From Adiantum capillus-veneris (taxonomy: Eukaryota > Streptophyta > Polypodiopsida > Polypodiales > Pteridaceae): a stretch of DNA of 64,000 nt. Of the stretch, positions 38,490-47,953 are shown piece after piece. Numbering within the stretch: position 1 is the first letter of the stretch; every line of letters begins with the position of its first letter. A program made the position numbers and the translations under genes. The notes beneath the pieces were generated by a model. The model made no database searches, was not told the origin of the DNA, and saw only the letters and a program-made list of their open reading frames with translations. The DNA is taken from NCBI GenBank assembly GCA_014529385.2, contig CM043942.1, forward strand, positions 52,320,774 to 52,384,773. Direction: 5' to 3'.

Positions 38490-40051
38490 AGAAAATGAAA
38501 AGGTGGGAGTTTCAGTTGCTTCCCTTCTCAAGTCGAATAAAAGTAATCAACTCATTCATGCTCCCTTACATTGCCTTCACCAGTCCTCTCCTCAAAATAG
38601 CCAAGTGTAATTGGAAGAAGTTTTTGAAGCTTATTTTTATGGAAGAACAACACCAAGGTCTCGTCACCATGGCAATGGGCAAAGTGGAATTTGTTGCTCG
38701 GCCAACTTTTCAAGGAGGCCTCAAAATACACAACCGATGGTCCATGTCCAGGCTCTCTGCGCCAAGTTTGTTGTCTCAAAAGCAAAACAAGAACTAGCAT
38801 GGGTTATCATGACCAAGGATATGATTGACAAATCAAAGCTTTGCTCTAGAGGCGGTCAGTGGAATGAGATGAAGGTGCACGATAAAGTTTTGTCCCACGA
38901 ATGGGCCGATTTGAAATTGGGGGGCATAACAGGAGAGCTGGTGCGAAAATGCAATACTGTGTCGCGGGCCTTGGAATGGGGGGAACTAGCCAGGTACTTC
39001 CAAAACTCCACTACACACTAGTCCCTATGGCTGTCAAAGGTGGCTGGAGTTAGTCTAAACCCCTACTGGAGGGAGATAGCAAGAAGGCTAAACAATAAAG
39101 GACTCCAACGGCTGATACATTTCTAGGATGAAACCAAGAGACACTGGAAATCTTCTGGCCATCTAGTAGATTAGCTTCAACTTGATGGCATGGAAAAGAT
39201 ACTTGTCTTTAGAGTTGTTGAGGGCCTCAATAACAGTCTACTGCCAATTCAAGAATCCACATTTGAATGGAAAGCATGGAAATGGCCCTAGGATAGATCC
39301 TTTTTTAAACCCCATACCAAGTACATGTATAAAGAACTCATGCACAAGGATGATTGGTTTGCCCCCTTGAACAAACAATGGAAGAAACATTGGTCAGCAG
39401 CCGATGGACTGAGATCACGACAAACATCTAGAAGCCACAATGTCCCCATCATATGAAGGTGCTTCTATGGAAGGTGCTTTGGGGGGCCTTACCAACGGGT
39501 GTTAAGATTCAAGCACGGGGCATAGTGTCCGACAAATGCTCTGGGTGCCAAGGGGCCAGTGAAGACCTTGCACACCTTATTATGGACTATCCAACCATAA
39601 GAGGTCTGGTAGGAAAGGTGTACAAATGGATACAAAGAACATGAAAATTGGTTTTTTCAAGAATGATCTATTCCTTGGGGGAAACTGGTTTCGGAGTCCT
39701 ACCTTGCTTGTCAGTACCCAAATTATTATGTACTGCTTCTTTTATAATATCTGGAAGGTCAGGAACTGCGGTGTCTTTAATGACAAAATTTCTATTGCCA
39801 ACTTCTCAACAATTGTCCAAGAAAGTGAGGAATTAATCTTTACGATTAGTAACGGCCATGACTGGATTGGGGCGGCCCATGCCATTCAATCGAAGCCTTC
39901 CTAGAGTTTTGAAGTTTTTGTGGTTTGTAAGTCTGCTGTCATATCAGATTCTCAAGGCTCTGCTTGAGCTTGGGGATGGTTTGTAAATTTCTTTATGACA
40001 ATCTAATACAATCACTCACAATTGTGAGTTTTGCACAAAGAAAAAAAAAGA
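38490..40051 (+). mobile_element. LINE copy 2 (5'-truncated) with 12-bp target duplication
   Basis: It starts in the middle of ORF2 and ends with the same 3' end as copy 1 (CACAATTGTGAGTTTTGCA and an A-rich tail). It is flanked by exact TTTCTACACAAA repeats. It inserted immediately after the tail of LINE copy 1. Five-prime truncation and a target duplication are standard for target-primed reverse transcription. Confidence 0.9.
38495..39904 (+). pseudogene. ORF2 C-terminal region of LINE copy 2
   Basis: It is collinear with 36940-38345: FMLPYIAFTSPLLKIAKCN, then FAKFVV-type segments, then VLLWKVLWGALPTGVKIQ and CSGCQGASEDLAHLIMDYP. The final cysteine of the zinc region is replaced by tyrosine. 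Frameshifts and several stops interrupt it. Confidence 0.8.
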
Positions 40052-40063
40052 TTTCTACACAAA
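40052..40063 (+). repeat. Target site duplication, right, of LINE copy 2
   Basis: TTTCTACACAAA, an exact match to 38478-38489, directly follows the A-rich tail. Confidence 0.88.
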
Positions 40064-40669
40064 TTTACATTTTATTTCATTAATTTTTGCTATGCAAATA
40101 AAGGACAAAATTGAAAAACATGCAAAAATGGCGATTATTTCATTACCGCAAAATTTTCTCTAAGAGTGAAAACAGATTATAAACTTGCAAAGATTTTGTT
40201 AATTGGAACAACGTAGCATTCCAAATGTACGAGATACTTTTGTAAATTACTTAAATGAATGTTCCAGAAATTGGATTAACAATGTCGGATGCGAGGTTTT
40301 CCGCGGGCGTCTGAGAGAGAGAGAGAGAGAGAGAGAGTTGGGTTTGTTTGTGTGTGCGTGTGCTGAGGCTCGACTCCTGCACAGCTGCCCCTCCTCTCTT
40401 CCGCGCCTCTTGTGTTCTGAGGAGCTCCTGGGCAGACTCGTAGAGCTTCAGAAAACGGAAGAGCCTTAAGAAGATCAGTGAGTAAATCTTGGGGCAACAG
40501 CTAAGCAAGCCCCGTCAACAGCGCTTGTGGGCTTAGGTTTTGTAAATAATCGCCTTTTTGAAGCCTTAATTATCGTGATGCTTAGGTTTTCTAAATTATC
40601 GCCTTTTTGAAGACTTAATATTCACGATGTTTGCATTAGCACCCTTGCTACTGTCAGCCTTTGTAGATT
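40064..40669. other. Interval between LINE copies 2 and 3
   Basis: No gene. It holds a short (GA)n run at 40313-40337 and a tandem pair of about 50 bp at 40530-40628 (GCTTAGGTTTT ... ATCGCCTTTTTGAAG, twice). Confidence 0.55.
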
Positions 40670-40682
40670 TCATTATCATTAG
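40670..40682 (+). repeat. Target site duplication, left, of LINE copy 3
   Basis: TCATTATCATTAG recurs exactly at 45248-45260, after the A-rich tail of LINE copy 3. Confidence 0.9.
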
Positions 40683-40711
40683 CATCTCTTCTGATCCTTA
40701 GTTTCAAAGGA

Positions 40712-41198
40712 AACAGGCAATGGGATCAAAATTGGTCTTTTATGGAGAAGGAGGGGACGGGTTCAATGGTGTCCTCTCTATTGTTGACAAGAACTTGGAG
40801 CCCAAAGTGGTCCTTAATCACCCCTCTGGGAGAGTTCTAGGAGTAAGAGTCACTTGGGGGGTCAACATATCACCGTTGTGAACATTTATGGACCATGCAA
40901 CGCCAAGGATAGGGCCAAATTGTGGATACATCTTAAGGACTCCCCATTAGAAGGACAGTGGCTGCTAATAGGAGACTTTAATATGGTCGAGAAGAGAAAG
41001 GATAGAACATGCTCAACTAGTCTATTGGCAGGGTCTGAGAGAAATAAATGGTTTGGACTGTGTGAGAAATGGGCTTTGATGGACCTGTGGGAGTTAGGTC
41101 CTTGGAATCGCACGCTAGGATTCACATATACAAGCCTCCAATATGCCGGCACGACATCCCGGCTCGACAGTTGCTATTGCTCTCATCAAGCTGACTAG
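40712..41198 (+). pseudogene. Endonuclease fragment of LINE copy 3
   Basis: It resembles the apurinic-type endonuclease domain of plant L1 ORF2. The visible pieces are GFNGVLSIVDKNLEP, VVNIYGPCNAKDR, GQWLLIGDFNMV and LGFTYTS with RLDSCYC. The GDFNMV and RLD segments carry conserved catalytic and substrate residues. The first part of the domain is missing through 5' truncation. The enzyme would nick the target DNA to prime reverse transcription. Confidence 0.82.
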
Positions 41199-41337
41199 AT
41201 CCCATCCCTTGTTGAGATAAAGGTACAAACAACGAAGAGCTTTCTGATCATCTTCCCCTACACTTACAACTCAAGAAAGCCAAAGGGGATGGAAGGACCC
41301 CCAATGGAAGTAAGAGCTACTAGTTAGAGGGGCACAC

Positions 41338-42898
41338 TTGTTCAAAGACCCTGTGTTTAGAAGTCTCGCCAAGAAAGCCTTATGTAAGCTCAACAAAGAT
41401 ACCCGACTAGAGAATCCTAAAGCTTGGGACCTTTTTTCTCGGAGTATACATAAAGTGATCAAAACTTCGGGCCCTCGGATAAAAGAGGCCCGGGAGGAGA
41501 AAGTGAAGCACCTCAAAGAAAGGGTTGATCATCTTACAAAGAAAAAAGTCTCTGGGCTTGCCTCCATTGATGAACACAAGCAATGGTTGGAAGCTAAAGC
41601 AAGCCTAGCTGAGCATCAGCTCGAACAGGTTAGGAGGGCAAGATTACTATTCAGGGAGACCTTTCTTCAACCTGAAGCTGCTAATCAAGCACATGTTTTT
41701 CGATCCTTGAAAATAAAAAAAAGCCGAGGTGTTTTCACTCACTCACAGACGAGAAGGGGGTTACTACACAGGACCCAGATGATATGGCCCGGATGATTGT
41801 GGATCACTTAAGCCAAATCATTGGCCATCTTGAGACCCGCTCTCATGAAGTGGAGGCGGCCAGAGTAGTCTTGCTCAAGAGTGTCAGCAAACAAATCCAC
41901 CAACCTGAAGCCAATCGTCTGGAGATGGCCTTCTCTGAAGATGAGTGCATGCATGCGTTATTTGCTCTTGGCAAGGAGAAGTCCCGTGGCTGGGATGTTA
42001 TGACCACTGAATTCTTCAGAGAATTTTGGGATGACCTCAAGGGTCTGGTCACATATATGGCTAACCAAGCTTTTGTCAAGGGGTGGTTGGATCCCTCTGT
42101 GCAAAAAGGGCTTATTAAGCCTATTCCAAAACAGGTGTGTTGCTCTCATGTTAAGCACTGGTGTCCCATAACCATGATGTCAATAGCATACAAAGTAATC
42201 ACCAAAGTAGTTGCTCTTAGAATATCTCCCCTACTGGACAGGGTAATCACGCCACATCAGCACGGGTTTATAAAAGGAAGGTCCATATATCACAATATCT
42301 TGGCAACAATGGTTGGCATTGAATATGCTGAATTCACAAAGCACGATTGCATCTTGCTTCAACTTGATTTAGACAAGGCATATGATAGGCTTATGTGGTC
42401 ATTCATTGAAGATGTCATGAAAACTCTAGGTTTTGGGCCTCGTCTTTGCCGCCTTGTTCACACTCTGGGTGCGGGTGGGCATTCAGAGCTCTTGTTCAAT
42501 GAAAGAATTTTGGGCACGTTTGAAGCGAGAAGATCGATCAAGCAAGGATGCCCCCTAGCCCCCCTTATTTTTGCCATCGGCTCACATCCTCTTGTAACAA
42601 TGCTCGAGGCGGCTGCTGCACAAGGAGAAATCCAAGGTTTGATTTTGTCCGGCAATGACGAGCCGACAATGACCAGCTCTTGGCCAAAATGTTTGCTGAA
42701 GACTCCCTCCTTTTTTTAAAAGCCCGCCCTCAGGTTCTCAAGAAGGCGTTAGAGATCGGGCAAACTTTTGTCGTGGCTTCGAGGTCGAAGTGTGGTATTG
42801 AGAAGTCGCGACTCATCTCCCTTTCGGAAGAGGACACATTTGACCCTTCAGACTGGTCAGGGGAGATCATGTCTAAAGGAAGGATATTTCGACATTAA
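41338..42898 (+). pseudogene. Linker and reverse transcriptase of LINE copy 3
   Basis: A helical linker (41338-41796) leads, after a frameshift near 41790, into the reverse transcriptase (41784-42719): PIPKQVCCSHVKHWCPI, QHGFIKGRSIYHNI, ILLQLDLDKAYDRLMWSF, IKQGCPLAPLIFA. A 14-bp insertion repeating CAATGAC near 42660 shifts the frame. The active site then reads FAEDSLLF, with one aspartate changed to glutamate. The copy is inactive. Confidence 0.88.
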
Positions 42899-42986
42899 GG
42901 TGCCCCCTTGGGCATGAACGTTACTCACAAGAAAAAGGTTTCAATGGGTCTTGGAGAGGACACAAAAGAAAATGAAAAGATGGGAG

Positions 42987-43419
42987 TATGTCCCTCTAAT
43001 CTTGCTAAGCAGGTCAATTACGCAGGATCTTGGGAGAACCTTTCGATCGCTTCGAAGTGAAAAAGCGGGGAGCTATTACATGGAGGAGAGAGAAAAAGGA
43101 ATGCCGCGTTCAGGCGAGGAAATGAGAGCTTCATATTTTTTCCTGTGAGTTCGTGGGCTGCGAATCAGTCGAGCGGGCGTGTGTGAGAGGGCATCGTGTT
43201 GCAGAGCAGGGGAAGCAAGCATAATGCAGAGTAGGGCAATATTGACGTGGCAGCATTGCGTAGGGTCCAGGTTCATGCAATGGCAACGTGGGAGGCGCTA
43301 ACGAATCCAAGGTGAAGCTCAAGCAGGCTCTGCGGGGATGAGTAGCGAGGGCAAGGGAGCGTTAATTGAATGGAGGTTTTTGGGAGAGTCATCCACCAGC
43401 ACGAGCAGAGATGCACAGG

Positions 43420-43456
<37 letters not shown>

Positions 43457-43738
43457 GGCAATGGAGGCACAAGTCTCTCTCTCTCTCTCTCTCTCTCTTT
43501 GTCTTTGAGGCTAGATCAGCGTTGCGAGGGAAGGGTTTGCAGGAGGGTTGTCTAGCGAGGAGATGAAGAGGGGACGCAGTTTACGAAGATGGGGATGAGA
43601 GCAGGCGCGGGAGAAGAAGACAAGATGCACGCAGGAACTCGGACGAACGCAAATCACTTACTTTGACAACAATAGAAGAAAGAATCTTCAGTTCTAATTA
43701 ATTAATAGGTTGTCGAATGGACCCAGTACGTCCCCAGT
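42987..43738. mobile_element. About 750-bp insertion in LINE copy 3
   Basis: LINE copies 1 and 2 read straight from the GGTGGAAGT/GGTGGGAGT position to TTGTGTTGC-like sequence; copy 3 has about 750 extra bases between them. The insert contains two CT runs and no convincing gene. AGT occurs at both edges, but I see no clear inverted repeats, so the type of insertion is unknown. Confidence 0.6.
43422..43498. repeat. (CT)n microsatellite pair
   Basis: Two CT runs (43422-43454 and 43474-43498) are separated by 19 bases of unique sequence. The open frames across them encode only LS or RE repeats. Confidence 0.93.
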
Positions 43739-45105
43739 TTGTGTTGCTTCCCTTCCCAAGTTGGATAAAAGTGATCAACTCATTCATGCTCCCTTATATT
43801 GCCTTCACCAGTCCTCTCCTTAATTAAAATAGCCAAATGTAATTGAAAGGAGATTTTGAAACCAGTTAAGAGATTCTTGTGGAATAAAAACACCAAGGCC
43901 TCAGCACCATGGCAGTGGGCGAGATGGGAATTTATTGCTCGTCCTACTTTACAAGGTGGACTCGGAATCCACAATCCTGTCGCCCATGTCCAGGCTCTCT
44001 GTTCCAAGTTTGTGGTTTCAATAGCAGAACAGGAACAAGCCTGGGCTATCATGATCAAGGACATGATTGACAAGTCAAAACTATACTCGAATGGTGGTCA
44101 ATGGAAAGAGCTTGAGGTGCACGATAAACTTCTAGCCCCCGAATGGTCTAGCTTGAAATTAGGAGGCATAACGGGAGAGCTAGTGTGGAAATGCAATAGT
44201 GCAACAAGGGTATTAGAATGGGGGGAACTAACCCGATACTTTCAAAACTCCACCACACATTGGTCCTTATGGCTGTCAAAAGCGGCTGGAGTATATCTAA
44301 ACCCTTACTAGAGAGAAATTGCCAGAAGGCTAAACAATAAAGGACTCCGAAGGCTGATCCACTCTTGGGATGAAACCACCAGGCACTTGAAATCTCCTGA
44401 CTATCTAGCATATGAGCTTCAACTTCATGGCATGGAGAAGATGCTGGTCTGCAGAATTGTTGAAGGCCTGGACAATGAATTGATGCCAATTCAAGAATTC
44501 AGTTCTGAGTGGAAATCTTGGAAAGGGCCCAAGGATAGATCTTTCTTTAAATCCCATACAAAGAACATCTATCAATAGCTCATGTACAACGATGACTGGT
44601 TTGCCCCCTTGAACAAACAATGGAAGAAAAATTGGTCGGAGGCCCGTTGGTGGACTGAGGTCATGTTCAATATCTGGAAGCCATAATGGCCCCATTTTAT
44701 GAAGGTGTTTCTATGGAAGGTGCTTTGGGGGGCCTTTCCGACGGGTGTCAAGTGGATAAATGCTCCTGGTGCCACGGGGCCAGTGAAGACTTGACACACC
44801 TTTTTTGGGACTATCCAACAATAAGCGGTTTGGCAGGGAAGGTGTGTAAATGGATAAAAAGAATGTGGCAGATAAGTTTCTTCAAGAAAGATTTAGCAAT
44901 TGTGGGAAATTGGTTTTCAAGTACAACCCTTCTTATATGTACCCAAATTGTTAGATTCTGCTTCTTCTATAATATTTGGAAGGCCAGGAACGACTTCTTG
45001 GTGATTGTCCAAGAAATTATGAAATTAATATATACGATTTGTAAAATCCATAACTGGGATGATTCGCTTAGAGCGACCGATGACATTAGGTCGAAGCCTT
45101 CTTAA
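43739..45105 (+). pseudogene. ORF2 C-terminal region of LINE copy 3
   Basis: The frame picks up after the insertion: FMLPYIAFTSPL, then the 151-codon frame at 43856-44311 (KRFLWNKNTKASAPWQWARW, GGLGIHNPVAHVQALCSKF). Further frames follow, and the zf-RVT region at about 44700-44830 has CSWCHGASEDLTHLFWDYP. Here too the last cysteine is tyrosine. Stops and shifts occur throughout. Confidence 0.8.
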
Positions 45106-45247
45106 AGCTATGGTCTCTTTTGTGGCTTGTAAATCTGATGTAATATCCGCTTCCCAAGGCTCCGTTGGAGCTTGAGAATGATCTCTAATTCTCTATCCTA
45201 CATTCTAATACAATCACTCACAATTGTGAAAATAAATATTAAAAAAA

Positions 45248-45260
45248 TCATTATCATTAG
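45248..45260 (+). repeat. Target site duplication, right, of LINE copy 3
   Basis: TCATTATCATTAG directly follows the A-rich tail and matches 40670-40682 exactly. Confidence 0.9.
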
Positions 45261-45443
45261 GCCTTAAGCCTTGGCAAAATCAACTAGGCCTTAAGCCTTG
45301 GAAAACACAAGAAGATGGTAGGAAGAGGTAAAGAGGGAAAAAAACATTTATATAAAATGTCATAAAATCTAATATCTAACCAACCCAAATGATTTTCTCA
45401 TATTAAATTGATCACTTAATGTGGGAGAATAAATGGGAACAAG

Positions 45444-45909
45444 TGTTAAGATATAGATATGTGCTTATAGATCTATCTCAACACGGGGCCAATAGTAAAG
45501 GGCCCCAAATGGGAGATGGTCTATAAAGAGCATGGCTAACCAATGGAGCATAAGACCTTAGGGTTAGCTTCATTGAAGACCTCCAATAATGTGTGTAAAA
45601 GTCCTTTGACCTTAGGTAAGCTAGGGCTGAGCTTGAGGTGGGAACCCGGCCCAAACTCGAGGTGCTTGTCCTGCTTGAGGTGCTTGATTAAGATGCTTGA
45701 GGTGCTTGACTGGCTCCATGCTTGAGGTGCTTGACTTGGTGCATGATTAAGGTGATTGAAGTGCCTTGAGAAGCTTGCCTGAGATGCTTGTGGGAACACC
45801 CCCTACTTCAAGTGCTTAGTCATGCTTGATGACTAAGGGGCTTGCTCATCCAAAGTCAAAAATATCCCTACAAGGAGGGGGGCAAGCCTACAAGGGGGGG
45901 GATGAGAGA

Positions 45910-45978
<69 letters not shown>

Positions 45979-46987
45979 GGGAAGCCCCAGCTTGAAGAGG
46001 CAGCAAGGACACTTGTCAAGTTCCTCCTCATGTTGCCCTCATGGTGTGCCTGAAACCTATTGGTTGGCCACCCAAGGGGTCCAATGATAATAAAGGATAT
46101 TTAATTAATTGATTTTGCATTTATCAAGTCCTCTCTCTCAAAGGGGAAAGGGGGACACTTGTCCCAAGGCTATCCCTGTTGCTTGTAATGGCTCCTGCTT
46201 GTGATTGGCTAGGCCTGGAGGGGTCCAATGAGCTTCAAGCATGAGCTACAAGGGGGGGTCGACCCAAGCAAGCTAGGGGGGTGCTTAGGGGGTATACTCA
46301 CCCACACACACTCACAAACACTCTCATTGTGTACTATGCAAAGGCAAGAGCTCCCTCTCTTTCTCCAAGCAAGTAGAGGTTGAGAGCCTACACCAACACT
46401 CTTGGCTATGGAGTGCAAATCCATCCAAGAGCCATGCTTCAATGCTTGAGCTTGCCATCTATTTCTTCTTCATTACTATGCTATTATGTATGCTAGCACA
46501 AGAGTTATGATAAGTGAGGAACTAGCTCTTTCTCGTATGAAATGTTTCTTCTTCCTCTTCCCTACCCTCATTCCCTGCTAGCTCTCTCCACCTTCGAAGG
46601 TGTTTGAGGTCTTGGTATAGTTAAAACTTTCTTCAAGTTTAGGTTATGCTATGATGGTGATGCATGAAGCTTTCCATCTTCATTGCCTCACCTAGGTCAC
46701 AAGGAACACAAAGAATGTATTGTAACAAGTCTCTCTTTATGGGAGAAATCATAATACAAATGCCTATTGGAGGGGGGACCGGCTCCACAAAAATCCGATC
46801 CTCAACTGTTGTCATGTTCTCTAAATTCTCTCTCTTGAAAAAGTATTGTCTATGCCAAGTTAACTAATTGCTATGATTATGTTGCTATCTTCAATTATGT
46901 CAACCCGCTATGCTCACAAAATCATTTCTTGAAAGTACTCTCATTAAATTCCGCTACTCTCAAATTGAATAGGCAAATTCCATTACA
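45444..46987 (+). repeat. Probable 5' LTR of E6 (left end uncertain)
   Basis: The right end is firm: CATTACA at 46981-46987 is followed after one base by the tRNA-Met primer site. The left end is a guess at TGTTAAGATATAG near 45444. The stretch contains no gene. It holds an AC microsatellite and, at about 45650-45800, several imperfect copies of GCTTGAGGTGCTTGA. A partner LTR would lie outside the window. Confidence 0.4.
45911..45977. repeat. (AC)n microsatellite
   Basis: An uninterrupted AC run of 67 bp inside the probable LTR of E6. Confidence 0.97.
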
Positions 46988-46988
46988 T

Positions 46989-47000
46989 TGGTATCAGAGC
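46989..47000 (+). promoter_or_regulatory. Primer binding site of E6 (initiator tRNA-Met)
   Basis: TGGTATCAGAGC is the classical plant site complementary to the 3' end of initiator tRNA-Met. It lies one base after CATTACA, the likely LTR end, and about 400 bp before the gag start. Confidence 0.85.
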
Positions 47001-47401
47001 ATTTGGTTTCTCTTTTCTTGCTTAAGAAGAGAGGTCCTTAAGTAGCCTATAAATGGTTGATGTTGTTAATTATAATAGAGTAAGTGGAGCTGGGAACTAA
47101 TATCGGTTTTGTTAAGCCCACTATGTGGGGGATGATGCACACCTCGGGAGCTTTGGACTTAATAATGGAGTCATTTTAGACTTGCCTACGGCTTTACCAT
47201 TATTGAGCCATAAGAAGTCCAAAAGGAGCTAGCCCTTGGCAACTCTGCTATGTTAGACCTACTCCTCTACTGTCTATAATTAACCACTTTGAGCCGTGGG
47301 TGTAGATACTTAAGAGCCGATTTTCAAAGGCTAAGAGGAGTGGCAACTAAGGTTTTGTATTGCCAAAGCATACACTAAGTATAAACATAAATTTTGTTAA
47401 C

Positions 47402-47953
47402 ATGGCTGACAATAATCAAGAGAGTAGAATGAACATTGATAGCTTTGATTTTGCACATGAAGGTGCTAATGATGATGCTCCCATGTTTGTGAATTATCTC
47501 GTCACTAGGTTGAAACAAGCTATGGGCAACCCTGCTTTGCAAGCCAAAGTTACTCAACAACTTCGTGCTTATGGAATTTCCCTTCCTCTCCCAGAGGAGA
47601 GAGAGATTAGGAGGCCTCTTGAAGAGACCCTCAAAAGAAGACTCTCTCCCATTCGAGAGGAGGAATCCAAAGAGAAAGAAAGCAATGACAGTCTAAGTTC
47701 TTCTGAAGATGTGGCTCCACGAAGACGGCGGTCTAGACGATCGCCTACTCCTCCCAAGAGGAAAAGAGCAACCCATAGTCCTTCTCCTCATCACTCTGAA
47801 AGGGAAGAGAGGAAACAAAGGAAGAAAAGGGCTAGGAAGAGGTCACCCTCTTCTCCTTCTTCTTCACCTTCCTCCTCATCCGATGAAAGTTATGGCTATT
47901 CTCCTAGAGAATACAAGAGGGGAGGATATCGCAAATCATTTCCTGCATGGTGA
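47402..47953 (+). CDS. gag: N-terminal gag segment of E6
   Basis: From the ATG at 47402 the frame runs 183 codons to TGA at 47951-47953 and continues in phase into the main frame. The product has an acidic start, then a long disordered tract of Arg/Ser, Pro and Glu (RRRRSRRSPTPPKRKR, SSPSSSPSSSSDES). The tract resembles RS-rich RNA-binding regions. The TGA falls after AW and before RSQKLKK and is probably a mutation in an otherwise continuous Gag-Pol. Confidence 0.7.
   Translation: MADNNQESRMNIDSFDFAHEGANDDAPMFVNYLVTRLKQAMGNPALQAKVTQQLRAYGISLPLPEEREIRRPLEETLKRRLSPIREEESKEKESNDSLSSSEDVAPRRRRSRRSPTPPKRKRATHSPSPHHSEREERKQRKKRARKRSPSSPSSSPSSSSDESYGYSPREYKRGGYRKSFPAW

Larger units (their letters stand above)
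40683..45247 (+). mobile_element. LINE copy 3 (L1-type, truncated in the endonuclease) with 13-bp target duplication
   Basis: It covers part of the endonuclease, the linker, reverse transcriptase and zf-RVT region, and ends with CACAATTGTGAAAATAAATATTAAAAAAA. Exact 13-bp direct repeats flank it. A block of about 750 bp (42987-43738) interrupts it relative to copies 1 and 2. Confidence 0.92.

Noticed and set aside
45826..46087. ORFs with TH repeats across the AC run
   Set aside because: Microsatellite artefact inside a probable LTR.
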